Shown piece after piece: positions 25,410 through 33,584 of a stretch of DNA of 44,945 bases. The notes below the pieces were generated by a model, which made no database searches, was not told where the DNA came from, and worked only from the letters and a program-made list of their open reading frames with translations. Each line of letters begins with the position of its first letter. The first letter of the stretch is position 1. The DNA is from Thermoflexus sp. (GTDB lineage: Bacteria; Chloroflexota; Anaerolineae; Thermoflexales; Thermoflexaceae). The position numbers were made by a program, and so were the translations under genes. The DNA lies in contig NZ_JANWXB010000011.1 of the NCBI RefSeq assembly GCF_025055495.1, positions 1 through 44,945 of the forward strand. The letters are read 5' to 3'.

Positions 25410-27362
25410 ATGAAACACATCCTGTTGGGATTGGGCTTAAGCCTTCTGATCGCCCTGAGCGGGATCTGCATCCGCAGCAGTCTGCCCTCGCCGATCCCCT
25501 CCACGCCGACATCGACGTCCCCTGCGGTTTGGACCCAAACGCCATCTGCCTCAGCGCTCCCCGCCTGGGGGGAGGCTTCAGAAACCCTTCAGATCTTGCT
25601 TCAAACGGATTTGCCCATCCGGGATCTCCGGGATCTGGCGATTCGATATCGCGGGCTGTCACCGGAGACCCCGGAGACGGCCTGTCATCGGGAGGGGGAC
25701 CTGCCGGTCGGCGCGCGGCGGGCTTTCCTGGTCTCCAACAACGATACCAGTGAGACCTTTACGGTGACAGCGGTTCTGTGGGTGAAGACGCCGCATCTTT
25801 ACCTGTGGGTGGAAGAGGATCGCCATGTGAATCCGGCGGATTTAGAAGCCGCGGCGGCAACCTTCGACCAGCGGATCTATCCGACGGTCCGTTCCTTCTT
25901 TGGAAGCGAGTGGACGCCCGGGGTGGATTGCGATCCCCGCCTGGTGGTTCTCCACGCGGCCGGGATGGGCGGCGTGGCGGGCTATTATGCCAGCAAGGAC
26001 GAGTTCCCGAAGGCGGTGCGCCCGGATTCCAATGAGGCGGAGATGTTTTACATCAACCTGGATGCGGTGCGGGTGAACTCGGCGTTCTACAACGGGGTTC
26101 TCGCCCACGAATTCCAGCACATGGTCCACTGGCACAACGATCGCAACGAGGAGACGTGGCTCAACGAGGGGGCCTCAGAATTGGCCGCCTTCCTCAGCGG
26201 CTATGGCGGGGGTGGATTTGAGCTTTCCTTCCTCGCCAGGCCGGACACCCAGCTGAACACATGGGCACCTCAAGAGGAGGGCAACGCGGAGCACTACGGG
26301 GCGGCGTTCCTGTTCATGGAGTATTTCCTGGAGCGCTTCGGAGAAGAGGCCACCCGGCGTCTGATCGCCCATCCGGAGAACGGCCTGGCCGCTGTGGATC
26401 AGGTGCTGAAGGGGATCGGCGCGGAGCTGGATGCAGATGCCTTCTTCCTGGAGTGGGTGGCGGCGAACTTCTTGGATCACCTGGATCTTTCCGACGGCCC
26501 CCGATATCATGCCCTGCGACTTCCAGCGCCCAATCGGGCGGCGACGGTCCGTCACCTGCCCCAGGAGATCCGGGATGCGGTCTTCCCTTACGCTACGGAT
26601 TACATGGAGCTCCCTCCAGGCGAAGCTCTGCGTCTGATTTTCCAGGGAACGCCCACGCTTCCGCTCGTCCCCGCTTCTCCTTTCGATGGACATCGGTTCT
26701 GGTATGCTGTGCGGGGCGATGAGGGCAATCCGCGGCTGACCCGCGCGGTCGATTTGCGAGGGGTGAGCCGGGCCACCCTGCGCTATCGGATCTGGTATGA
26801 TCTGGAAGAGGACTGGGACTACGCCTATGTCAGCGTTTCGACCGATGGCGGTCAGCGCTGGACGCTTCTGCGCACCCCCTCGGGGACCGATACGAATCCC
26901 CATCATAACAACCTGGGGTGGGGATACACGGGGGTGAGCGGCGGGGACGACAGGCCGCGCTGGATCACCGAGACGGTGGATCTCACGCCGTATGCTGGCC
27001 AGGAGATCCTTCTCCGGTTTGAGGTCGTGACCGATGACGCGGTGAATCGTCCGGGGGTCGCCCTGGATGCCCTGGAGATCCCGGAGATCGGGTTCTGGGA
27101 TAGCGCGGAGACGGACCTGGGGTGGCAGGCGGAAGGCTGGGCGCGGGTCACCCCACAGGTTCCGGTCCGTTTCGCCCTCCAGGTCTTGCGGATCCGCCGG
27201 GATGGGACTGTCCGGATCGAGCGTCTTCCCATCGGGGAAGAGGCGAAAGGGGAGTGGATCCTGGAGGGCGGCCCGGATCGCCGTGCGGTCTTGGCGCTCT
27301 CGGCCCTCGCCCGGTTCACCACGGAACCAGCGCTCTACACCCTGCGGATCGAGCGGCCGTGA
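25410..27362 (+). CDS. Secreted zinc metallopeptidase with immune-inhibitor-A-like C-terminus
   Basis: This is a 650-residue protein. Residues 1-24 form a signal peptide (MKHILLGLGLSLLIALSGIC), followed by a Ser/Thr/Pro-rich linker (25-55). The catalytic domain (about 100-365) has the zinc motif HEFQHMVHWHND (about 232-243) followed by NEGASELAA, whose Glu is the likely third ligand. The pattern resembles hyicolysin (M30)/M6-like peptidases. The C-terminal part (about 415-560) is a beta-sandwich of the type found after immune inhibitor A catalytic domains (TLRYRIWYDLEEDWDYAYVS). It should degrade proteins outside the cell or in the envelope. GGAGGAG lies 5 nt before the ATG. The Cys after the signal core is not in a good lipobox. 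Confidence 0.85.
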   Translation: MKHILLGLGLSLLIALSGICIRSSLPSPIPSTPTSTSPAVWTQTPSASALPAWGEASETLQILLQTDLPIRDLRDLAIRYRGLSPETPETACHREGDLPVGARRAFLVSNNDTSETFTVTAVLWVKTPHLYLWVEEDRHVNPADLEAAAATFDQRIYPTVRSFFGSEWTPGVDCDPRLVVLHAAGMGGVAGYYASKDEFPKAVRPDSNEAEMFYINLDAVRVNSAFYNGVLAHEFQHMVHWHNDRNEETWLNEGASELAAFLSGYGGGGFELSFLARPDTQLNTWAPQEEGNAEHYGAAFLFMEYFLERFGEEATRRLIAHPENGLAAVDQVLKGIGAELDADAFFLEWVAANFLDHLDLSDGPRYHALRLPAPNRAATVRHLPQEIRDAVFPYATDYMELPPGEALRLIFQGTPTLPLVPASPFDGHRFWYAVRGDEGNPRLTRAVDLRGVSRATLRYRIWYDLEEDWDYAYVSVSTDGGQRWTLLRTPSGTDTNPHHNNLGWGYTGVSGGDDRPRWITETVDLTPYAGQEILLRFEVVTDDAVNRPGVALDALEIPEIGFWDSAETDLGWQAEGWARVTPQVPVRFALQVLRIRRDGTVRIERLPIGEEAKGEWILEGGPDRRAVLALSALARFTTEPALYTLRIERP

Positions 27363-27528
27363 GCGGTTGAGACGAGGCGCTGATGAGGTGGAACGGCCCC
27401 ACCCCTCGCGGTATCCCCCTCCCCACGGCTCAAAGGGTCGTGAGGGGGAGGAGAAGGGGGGAGGGGCCATTGCCCCTCCGAATGGGCTTTCGCTCTCCAA
27501 ATCCCTAATTTCATAACAGGTCAAAACA
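27363..27528 (+). mobile_element. MITE-like palindromic element (family B), second copy
   Basis: The copy starts right after the peptidase stop. It contains a hairpin CCCCCTCCCCACGGCTC/GGGTCGTGAGGGGG (about 27416-27455), the shared block GAGGGGCCATTGCCCC and the right end TCATAACAGGTCAAAACA (27511-27528). This aligns with 9321-9341. The left end is less well preserved (GATGAGG at about 27382). Confidence 0.5.
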
Positions 27529-27625
27529 GTAGTCGGGCATATCCGGTGCCCGTTCTGTTTTTGGGAACACCGAACGGGTCCTGAGATGCCAAACTACAAA
27601 CAAACTGCGAACGAGGAGATGCGCG

Positions 27626-27937
27626 ATGGATCCCAACCCGGAGGCATGGCTGGAGCGCATTCTCGAAGACGAAAGCTGGCGGAGTGGCCTGACGGATGAA
27701 CAGGCCGGACGCCTTCTTCAGTGGGCTCTCGACCGGGCTGGCCCGTATCCGGAGGAGACCGGTGAGGCCCTGCGCCGGGCGTTGCGCAAGATTCGGCGGG
27801 CTGTGCAGGCCTGCGGGGAAGAGGCCGAGACGCTCCTATCGGAATGGGAGATCTCGATGCCGCCGGGGTGGATGAGCTGGACCATTGACGAGCGCCTGGC
27901 ATGGGTGCTTCAGGCGCTGAGCTCCTGGAGGCCCTGA
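27626..27937 (+). CDS. Small hypothetical protein
   Basis: This 103-residue acidic protein is of unknown function. It is predicted mostly alpha-helical, Trp-rich at both ends (WLERILEDESW near residue 8, WMSWTIDERLAWVLQALSSW at the end) with no signal peptide, membrane segment or known motif. GAGGAG lies 7 nt before the ATG and codon usage resembles its neighbours, so it is probably real. It precedes the phospholipase D-like gene by 73 bp on the same strand and may be co-transcribed with it. Confidence 0.65.
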   Translation: MDPNPEAWLERILEDESWRSGLTDEQAGRLLQWALDRAGPYPEETGEALRRALRKIRRAVQACGEEAETLLSEWEISMPPGWMSWTIDERLAWVLQALSSWRP

Positions 27938-28010
27938 GCGATTCATTTCGACAGAGCGGGGCAGCAAGGGCATCGCCGCCTCGTTTTCGATTCCCAATAG
28001 GGAGGAAGCC

Positions 28011-29180
28011 ATGTTCCCCTCTCGTCCACGGCCAGCCCGCAAAGGGAGGTGGCGGTCTCTGCGCCGGACTCCCTCCCTCGTGGGCCTGGTGAGCTTGTTG
28101 CTGCTCGCAGTGGGGATTTTTGTCGTCCAGCGTTGTCTGGCTTTGCCGGAGGCCCCGTCGACGCCTGCCCCGGAGGGACGGGCCGGATGGTATGAGGTCT
28201 TTTTCACCACCCCGCGCTTCCCCGATGATCCCGATCTTCATCGAGGAGGCGTGGTGGATTCCCTGATCGCCGCCATCGACAGCGCCCGCCAGACCCTGGA
28301 TGTGGCGGTCTATGACATCGATCTGATGCCCGTGGCGGAGGCCCTGTTGCGGGCCCGGGACCGCGGCATCCGCGTCCGCGTGGTCACAGAGACGGACAAC
28401 GCCGACACGAAGGCGATCGCCCGTCTGCGGGCAGGCGGCATCCCAGTGGTGACCGATGAGCGGGAAGGCTATATGCACAATAAATTCATGGTGATCGACG
28501 GCGAGCGCGTATGGACCGGCTCCATGAATTTCACGGATAACGACGCTTACCAGAACAACAATAATGCGGCGCTGATCCATTCCCCAGACCTTGCTCGGAA
28601 CTACGCGATCAAGTTCGCCGCGATGTTCGAGCGGCGGGCTTTCGGCCCGGCCCGTTCCTCCGGCGATACTGTTCCCCAATTGACCATCGAGGGGATCCCG
28701 GTGGAAAATTACTTCGCGCCGGAGGATCCCACGGTGGAAGCCATCCGACAGGTGATCCAGGGCGCCCGGGAGCGGATCGTGTTTATGGCCTTCTCCTTCA
28801 CGCACCCTCAAATCGGCAACGCCTTGCTGGAGCGCGCCCAGGCTGGGGTGGAGATCCATGGGGTCTTCGAGACGGTGGGGGCGGAGGCACCGGCCAGTCA
28901 GTTCCGTCGTCTCCGACGGGCCGGGATCGATGTCTTAAAAGATGGCAACCCTTACAATATGCATCACAAGGTGTTCATTATCGATCGCCGGATAGTGCTC
29001 TTCGGCTCGTATAATTTCTCCCGGAATGCAGCGCAGGACAACGATGAGAACTTCCTGATCGTAGCGGATCCCGGCATGGCGATGCGTTTTGAAGCGGAGT
29101 TCGCTCGGGTCTATGAGCAGGCACTGAACCCGCCCCGCGCCGGATGGCCGGGCGTGGAATGGGTCTTCGCGTCCCGGTAA
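28011..29180 (+). CDS. Membrane-anchored phospholipase D-like protein
   Basis: This 389-residue protein has a basic N-terminus and one membrane segment (about 22-42, SLVGLVSLLLLAVGIFVVQ), which should place the rest outside the membrane. Two HKD motifs make a complete active site: HNKFMVIDGERVWTGSMNF (about 156-174) and HHKVFIIDRRIVLFGSYNFS (about 317-336). The superfamily forms a phosphohistidine intermediate and acts on phospholipids or nucleic acids. The short two-HKD form resembles the Nuc/endonuclease and cardiolipin-synthase-like members, and the substrate is not determined. GGGAGGAAG precedes ATG 28011. Confidence 0.88.
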   Translation: MFPSRPRPARKGRWRSLRRTPSLVGLVSLLLLAVGIFVVQRCLALPEAPSTPAPEGRAGWYEVFFTTPRFPDDPDLHRGGVVDSLIAAIDSARQTLDVAVYDIDLMPVAEALLRARDRGIRVRVVTETDNADTKAIARLRAGGIPVVTDEREGYMHNKFMVIDGERVWTGSMNFTDNDAYQNNNNAALIHSPDLARNYAIKFAAMFERRAFGPARSSGDTVPQLTIEGIPVENYFAPEDPTVEAIRQVIQGARERIVFMAFSFTHPQIGNALLERAQAGVEIHGVFETVGAEAPASQFRRLRRAGIDVLKDGNPYNMHHKVFIIDRRIVLFGSYNFSRNAAQDNDENFLIVADPGMAMRFEAEFARVYEQALNPPRAGWPGVEWVFASR

Positions 29181-29205
29181 CACTGCTTGTGATCCTATAA
29201 CTCCT

Positions 29206-29242
29206 CCCCCTTCCTGCCGCCCTTCGGGCGGCAGGAAGGGGG
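29206..29242. repeat. Perfect 17-bp hairpin downstream of the PLD-like gene
   Basis: Arms CCCCCTTCCTGCCGCCC (29206-29222) and its complement (29226-29242) flank a TTC loop. No U-tract follows. A second imperfect palindrome with CCCCCAAA...TTTTGGGGG spans about 29279-29312. The type matches the CCCCTTCCCGCCGCCC hairpin at 41978-42012. Confidence 0.55.
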
Positions 29243-29349
29243 AATCGAGTGCGGGCAGGAGTTGCGATGATCGTCTCCGCCCCCAAAGCCCGCTTCCCGG
29301 GGATTTTGGGGGCGAATCCGCACATCCCCTTCTCAGGAGCATTCCGGCA

Positions 29350-30138
29350 ATGGCGGCGACACAGCCCTCCCGTTCCTCGCCTGAGGAGCTGGAGCCAGCC
29401 CCGCCCTGGGGCATCGGACTGGCTCTGACGGCCCTGGCCTATTTCCTGATGGTCCAGTTCATGCTGGGCGTCCTTTTCTTTTTGATCTACTGGGTGCTGC
29501 TGGAACCTGCCCAGCCTTTTGAGATGGCTTTCCAGCGCGCAGCGGCCAGCGGGCGTTTCATGGGGCTGGCCAATGGCCTGATTTATCTGTTCATCCTGCT
29601 CACTGTGATGGCCGCCCTGCGCCTGTGGGTGCGCCAGCCGCTGGGCCCAGCCCTCCGCCTGGTTCCTCCGGTCCGGATCCCCCTGTGGGCGACGCCGTTC
29701 CTGGCCCTGGGCCTGGGGGTCGCCATAGATGCCGTGACGATGGCTATGGGGCGTCCGGTGATCCCGGAGAACATAGCTCCCTTGTTTCAGGGACAGGATC
29801 CGCTGGGATGGGTCTCGATGGGGTTCCTCACGGTGGTCGTTGGGCCGCCAACGGAGGAGTTGCTTTTCCGGGGCTTGCTGTATCCTGCTCTCGCGGCGCG
29901 AGTGGGCCCGATGTTTTCCATCTATCTGGTCTCTCTGATCTTCGCGCTTTTTCATCTCTTCACTTACGGCGGCACGGCCGACCAGTGGTTTTGGATCGCC
30001 CAGGCGTTCCTGGTGGGCCTGGCGCTGACTGGCCTGCGGGCCCGCACCCGCTCGTTGTGGCCTCCCATCGTGATGCACATGACATTGAATCTGTATGCGA
30101 CGGTGGAGGCCATTTTCCTTTTGAACTTCCGGGCGTAA
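29350..30138 (+). CDS. CPBP-family intramembrane glutamic endopeptidase
   Basis: This 262-residue membrane protein has about six to eight hydrophobic segments. The family motifs are all present: TEELLFRGLLYPAL with the paired glutamates and Arg (about 168-181), SLIFALFHLFTYG with the catalytic-site His, and the last motif IVMHMTLNLYAT. These proteins are Abi/CAAX-protease-like enzymes that cleave within the membrane; bacterial roles include bacteriocin immunity and protein maturation. The substrate is unknown here. CAGGAG lies 10 nt before the ATG. It stands alone between hairpin repeats. Confidence 0.88.
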   Translation: MAATQPSRSSPEELEPAPPWGIGLALTALAYFLMVQFMLGVLFFLIYWVLLEPAQPFEMAFQRAAASGRFMGLANGLIYLFILLTVMAALRLWVRQPLGPALRLVPPVRIPLWATPFLALGLGVAIDAVTMAMGRPVIPENIAPLFQGQDPLGWVSMGFLTVVVGPPTEELLFRGLLYPALAARVGPMFSIYLVSLIFALFHLFTYGGTADQWFWIAQAFLVGLALTGLRARTRSLWPPIVMHMTLNLYATVEAIFLLNFRA

Positions 30139-30162
30139 ACCAGACCCACCCATCAATCTGGG

Positions 30163-30214
30163 GAATCGAGAACCGGGAAGGCCGCCGAAGACGGCCCCGC
30201 CCGGCCTCAAAAGT
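30163..30214. repeat. Decayed family A hairpin
   Basis: AAGGCCGCCGAAGACGGCC followed by CCCGGCCTCAAAAGTC matches the loop region and right arm of the perfect hairpin at 19761-19807 (GGCCGCCGAAGGCGGCC...CCCCAAAAGTC) with several changes. Confidence 0.5.
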
Positions 30215-30231
30215 CCCTCTGCTGGGATTAT

Positions 30232-30400
30232 TGCTTTGATCCGTTATGAGTTCGAGATTTTAAAGAACGGAAGCCTGTGGGAGGGACGATGGCCTCTCTC
30301 CCTTTCTCCCCTTTCCCCACGGCCCAGAGGGCCGTGGGGAAAGGGGGAGAAAACATCGTTCGAGGGCGGGGGCGGAGCCATTCCACCTCGTCTGACCAGC
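30232..30400 (-). mobile_element. MITE-like palindromic element (family B), inverted copy
   Basis: In the reverse orientation it ends ...CTCATAACGGATCAAAGCA (30250-30232). Its central hairpin is perfect over 18 bp (CCCCTTTCCCCACGGCCC/GGGCCGTGGGGAAAGGGG, 30308-30346, loop AGA), and GATGTTTTCTCCCCC is shared with 43495-43677. It fills most of the 318-bp gap before the enoyl-CoA hydratase gene; the remainder (30401-30456) is that gene's leader. Confidence 0.55.
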
Positions 30401-30456
30401 TCCCAACAGCGTAATGCCTATCCATACAAATCAGTGTGCCTGGCGGAGGGAACCCC

Positions 30457-31233
30457 ATGGCGAGCTACACGTCGATCCTCGTGGAGACTCTCGAGAATGT
30501 GGGGCTGATCCGCCTGAACCGGCCCCAGCAACTGAACGCGCTCAACAGCGTCCTGATGGAAGAGCTGGCCACCGCTCTGGAAGCCTTCGACCGGGACGAT
30601 CAGATCCGGTGCATGGTGATCACCGGCAACGAACGGGCCTTCGCGGCCGGCGCCGATATCAAAGAGATGGCGGAGGCCAGCGCCGTGGAGATGTTGCTTC
30701 GGGACAACATCGCCCGGTGGGATCGGATCCAGCGGATCCGGAAGCCGATCATCGCCGCGGTGTCGGGCTGGTGCCTGGGCGGAGGTTGTGAGCTGGCGAT
30801 GGTCTGTGACATCATCATCGCCTCCGAGACGGCCGTCTTCGGCCAGCCGGAGATCAACATCGGCGTGATGCCGGGTGCCGGAGGGACTCAGCGCCTGACC
30901 CGGGCGATCGGGAAGTCGAAGGCGATGGAGATGATCCTGACCGGGCGCTATATGAGCGCCCGGGAGGCCGAGGCCGCCGGGCTGGTCTCCCGCGTGGTCC
31001 CTGTGGAGTCCTATCTGGAGGAAGCGATCCGCTTGGCGAAGGAAATCGCCGCCCGCCCGCCCATCGCCGTCCGGCTGGCGAAAGAAGCCGTGAACAAAGC
31101 CTTCGAAACCAGCCTGCGGGATGGCCTGGAATACGAACGGCGGCTGTTTTACTTCCTGTTCGCCACGGAAGACCAGAAGGAAGGGATGCAGGCCTTCATC
31201 GAGAAACGAAAACCCGAATGGAAAGGACGCTGA
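30457..31233 (+). CDS. Enoyl-CoA hydratase/isomerase family protein
   Basis: This 258-residue crotonase-fold enzyme has the oxyanion-hole segments AAGADIKEM (63-71) and GWCLGGGCELA (104-114), and both catalytic glutamates are present (E112 and E132 in GQPEINIGVMPGAGGTQ), as in true hydratases. It hydrates trans-2-enoyl-CoA to 3-hydroxyacyl-CoA in fatty-acid or amino-acid degradation. GGAGGGA precedes ATG 30457; an in-frame start seven codons earlier lacks an RBS. The 3' end overlaps the AAC(3)-like gene by 16 bp, so they form one transcript. Confidence 0.94.
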   Translation: MASYTSILVETLENVGLIRLNRPQQLNALNSVLMEELATALEAFDRDDQIRCMVITGNERAFAAGADIKEMAEASAVEMLLRDNIARWDRIQRIRKPIIAAVSGWCLGGGCELAMVCDIIIASETAVFGQPEINIGVMPGAGGTQRLTRAIGKSKAMEMILTGRYMSAREAEAAGLVSRVVPVESYLEEAIRLAKEIAARPPIAVRLAKEAVNKAFETSLRDGLEYERRLFYFLFATEDQKEGMQAFIEKRKPEWKGR

Positions 31234-32069
31234 GCCCGGTGAGCGCGCCGATCGGTTTCCGAACCCTCGCGCTGGCGCTGGAGGCGGTTCGCTGGAATTC
31301 GAACGGCCCCGCTTTGATCCTGGTGGCCCCGGAGACGGAACATCGGGTGCGGGGCGGCGTCGCGACCGTTCTCGGCGCGGTTCAGGCGACGATGCAGGGG
31401 AACGTCTGGATCACCCCCGCGTTCACCTCGCGGACCATGGTCTACCCGCGGGTGGGGCCGCCGGATAACGGCGTGGTCTATCTGGCCATGCAGGCGGCGA
31501 ATTCCCGGGCGACGTTCTTCCACATCGATTTGCCGGCGGATCCCGAATGGGGGCCGTTCCCGGAGGCAGCTCGGCGACTCCCCGGAGCGCGGCGCAGCGA
31601 GCATCCGGTCCTCTCGTTCGTTGCGGTAGGCCCTCAGGCCGAGACGGCGGCCGCGGCGCAATCCATCCTGGATCCCTGGGGACCCATCCGCTGGCTGCAC
31701 GCCGAGGATGGGGATGTGATCCTGGTGGGGGCTGATCATACGATGAATGTGGCCATTCATTACGTGGAAGCCCTGGCCGGGCGGAAGACCTTTGTGCGCT
31801 GGGCATTGATGGATCGACGGGTGGTGGAGCTGCCAGGCTTTCCGGGATGTCGACGGGGCTTTGGGGCGGCAGCCCCGTTGCTGGAACCCGCGACTCGCCG
31901 GGTTCACCTGGGCGATTGGTTCCTCCAGGGCCTGCCGCTGGAACGGATGGTCCAGATCCTGCTGGACCTGCTGCGCCGGGATCCGATGGCGTTGCTTTGC
32001 GAGGATCCGCTTTGCCTGCTCTGCCATGCGGTCCGACAGCACGTGCTTTACGGCGCTCGCCCTGCCTGA
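31218..32069 (+). CDS. AAC(3)-like N-acetyltransferase family protein
   Basis: This 283-residue protein resembles the aminoglycoside 3-N-acetyltransferase family (Antibiotic_NAT fold). Matching regions are the glycine-rich VLGAVQATMQGNVWITPAFT, GADHTMNVAIHYVEALAGR (the family's conserved His/Asp loop reads GHxxNTSLHLAE in resistance enzymes) and the C-terminal GCRRGFGAAAPLLEPATRR with CEDPLCLLCHAVR. Family members transfer acetyl from acetyl-CoA to an amine. Divergence from resistance enzymes argues for a metabolic amine substrate rather than an aminoglycoside. ATG 31218 lies inside the end of the hydratase gene; a GTG at 31240 is an alternative start. Confidence 0.7.
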   Translation: MERTLSPVSAPIGFRTLALALEAVRWNSNGPALILVAPETEHRVRGGVATVLGAVQATMQGNVWITPAFTSRTMVYPRVGPPDNGVVYLAMQAANSRATFFHIDLPADPEWGPFPEAARRLPGARRSEHPVLSFVAVGPQAETAAAAQSILDPWGPIRWLHAEDGDVILVGADHTMNVAIHYVEALAGRKTFVRWALMDRRVVELPGFPGCRRGFGAAAPLLEPATRRVHLGDWFLQGLPLERMVQILLDLLRRDPMALLCEDPLCLLCHAVRQHVLYGARPA

Positions 32070-32296
32070 TGGACCGTTGCCTCCTGTCATACAAACCGGA
32101 GCGCGTCGGGCTTCGTCTCGCAGAATCGTTTCGGCCTGGGTAGCGCGTTGGGCAGGCGGGACGGTTCAGGCCGCCTGGGGTGACCTGGGCTACCCCGACC
32201 CAGATAGGAGTTACGCTGTTGGCTTCTCCATAGGGGCTTGTCGAAGCATCAGGCTCCTTCGTCCCTTTCGATTTCTGGCGCTCAGGAGGGAGACCA

Positions 32297-32713
32297 ATGG
32301 CCCGGGAAGTGATTTCCACAGACCAGGCTCCAGCGGCCGTGGGGCCTTATTCCCAGGCGATCCGGGTGGGGAATCTGATTTTTACGGCGGGGCAGCTGGG
32401 GCTGGTTCCCGAAACCCGCCAGCTGGCAGGGCCCGACATCGAAAGCCAGACCCGGCAGGCCCTGGAGAACCTGCGGGCGATCCTGGAGGCGGCGGGGTCT
32501 TGCCTGCGCCATGTGGTGAAGACGACGGTGTTTCTGACAGATCTCTCCGAATGGCCCCGGATGAACGCGATTTATGCTGAGTTCTTCCCGGAACGCCCTC
32601 CCGCTCGCTCCGCGATCGGCGTGGCCGCCCTTCCGATGGGCGCGCGGGTGGAGATCGAAGCAGTGGCCGAGGTCTGTGATTGCCCCTCGCCCGATGCCTG
32701 CGGGTGCGCGTAA
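32297..32713 (+). CDS. ridA: RidA-family enamine/imine deaminase with Cys-rich tail
   Basis: This 138-residue RidA (YjgF/YER057c) protein has the N-terminal AVGPYSQAIRVGN, the catalytic Arg in ARSAIGVAALPMGARVEIEA (R104) and the following conserved Glu (E121). RidA hydrolyses reactive enamines and imines released by PLP enzymes such as threonine dehydratase. The trimer binds substrate at subunit interfaces. Unusually, the last 12 residues hold four cysteines (C127, C129, C135, C137), a tail absent from ordinary RidA of about 128 residues. GGAGGGAG lies before the ATG. Confidence 0.93.
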   Translation: MAREVISTDQAPAAVGPYSQAIRVGNLIFTAGQLGLVPETRQLAGPDIESQTRQALENLRAILEAAGSCLRHVVKTTVFLTDLSEWPRMNAIYAEFFPERPPARSAIGVAALPMGARVEIEAVAEVCDCPSPDACGCA

Positions 32714-32905
32714 GGAGGAGGCGGGCTTTGTCTCTGTCTTGCCATCCCGTGACGCGGGGTGATGACGCGGGGTGGCAGGAAGCGGAGGTATCGCCCCTGG
32801 ATTCCGGAGGCGGGCAGGCCTGGGGTCGTTAAACGCGGTCTGGCCTCACCTCGGGCAAGATAAGCAACCGGATGTTTGGCGAACCATCCCGTCTTCCCCT
32901 ACACC

Positions 32906-32935
32906 TTGACAGGGCTCATGTCCCCAAGGTAAAAT
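32906..32935 (+). promoter_or_regulatory. Promoter of tRNA-Ala(CGC)
   Basis: TTGACA at 32906-32911, an 18-nt spacer and TAAAAT at 32930-32935 place the start near 32942, a few bases before the mature tRNA. Confidence 0.7.
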
Positions 32936-32948
32936 AAAGTTTGCACGT

Positions 32949-33024
32949 GGGGCCGTAGCTCAGCTGGGAGAGCGCTCCTCTCGCACGGGAGAGGTCGCCG
33001 GTTCGAATCCGGTCGGCTCCACCA
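32949..33024 (+). tRNA. tRNA-Ala (anticodon CGC)
   Basis: A full cloverleaf can be drawn: acceptor GGGGCCG/CGGCTCC, D-stem GCTC/GAGC, anticodon stem CTCCT/GGGAG with loop CTCGCAC, and T-arm GCCGG-TTCGAAT-CCGGT. The anticodon CGC reads GCG (Ala). The G3-U70 wobble pair, the alanine identity element, is present. The CCA end is encoded. Confidence 0.96.
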
Positions 33025-33061
33025 GGATGTTTAAGAATCGAATCTTGTATTGGAGGCCAGA

Positions 33062-33283
33062 GTGGGCGTTGCGGAGCTGTTGCAGGCTGCAGAATTCGTT
33101 GTGGATGCCCACGGGAATAAGAAAGCCGTGTTGCTGGATTATAAGGTCTGGGAAGAGCTGTTGACCTTGCTCGAAGACTGGGAGGATGCGGAGGAAATGC
33201 AGCGCCTTCGCGAGGCTGGCGAGGAAGCGCTCCCGTGGGAAGACGCCAAAGCCGAACTGCGTGCCAGGGGAAAAGATTTATAA
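33062..33283 (+). CDS. Type II antitoxin (RelB/Phd-like) of a RelE pair
   Basis: This 73-residue acidic protein lies 9 bp upstream of a RelE-type toxin. Its N-terminal part (VGVAELLQAAEFVVDAHGNKKAVLLDYKVWEEL) has the strand-helix pattern of Phd/YefM-like DNA-binding antitoxins. The C-terminal helix is rich in Glu and would wrap the toxin. GTG 33062 is favoured because GGAGG lies 5 nt upstream; a TTG at 33050 is possible. It should neutralise the toxin and repress the operon. Confidence 0.75.
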   Translation: MGVAELLQAAEFVVDAHGNKKAVLLDYKVWEELLTLLEDWEDAEEMQRLREAGEEALPWEDAKAELRARGKDL

Positions 33284-33292
33284 AACCAAGAA

Positions 33293-33544
33293 ATGTATCG
33301 CATTCTCATCCTGCGGAAAGCGATCAAAGATATTGATGATCTGCCCAAAGAATATGCCCGTTTGATCGCCGAACATATTGACCGGTTAAGAGAGAACCCT
33401 AGGCCGCTAGATGTAAAGAAGCTTCGAAAAGCCGGAGGTTATAGTTTACGAGTGGGAGTGTATCGGATCCTTTATGATATAGATGACGATACCCTCATCG
33501 TTACTATCTATCGGGTGAAGCATCGGCGCGAGGCTTACCGTTGA
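33293..33544 (+). CDS. RelE/ParE-family toxin
   Basis: This 83-residue protein has the RelE fold pattern: MYRILILRKAIKDIDDLPKE, LRKAGGYSLRVGVYRILYDI and the C-terminal IYRVKHRREAYR with the basic and Tyr residues used for mRNA cleavage in RelE enzymes. RelE toxins cut mRNA in the ribosomal A site; ParE relatives hit gyrase. The H/R/R/Y tail favours RelE. It is AT-richer than its neighbours, a sign of recent arrival. The pair sits between two tRNA-Ala genes. Confidence 0.88.
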   Translation: MYRILILRKAIKDIDDLPKEYARLIAEHIDRLRENPRPLDVKKLRKAGGYSLRVGVYRILYDIDDDTLIVTIYRVKHRREAYR

Positions 33545-33584
33545 TCTGATTCCCTAGGTGAGTTTTGCCTTCGTGAAACTGTGT

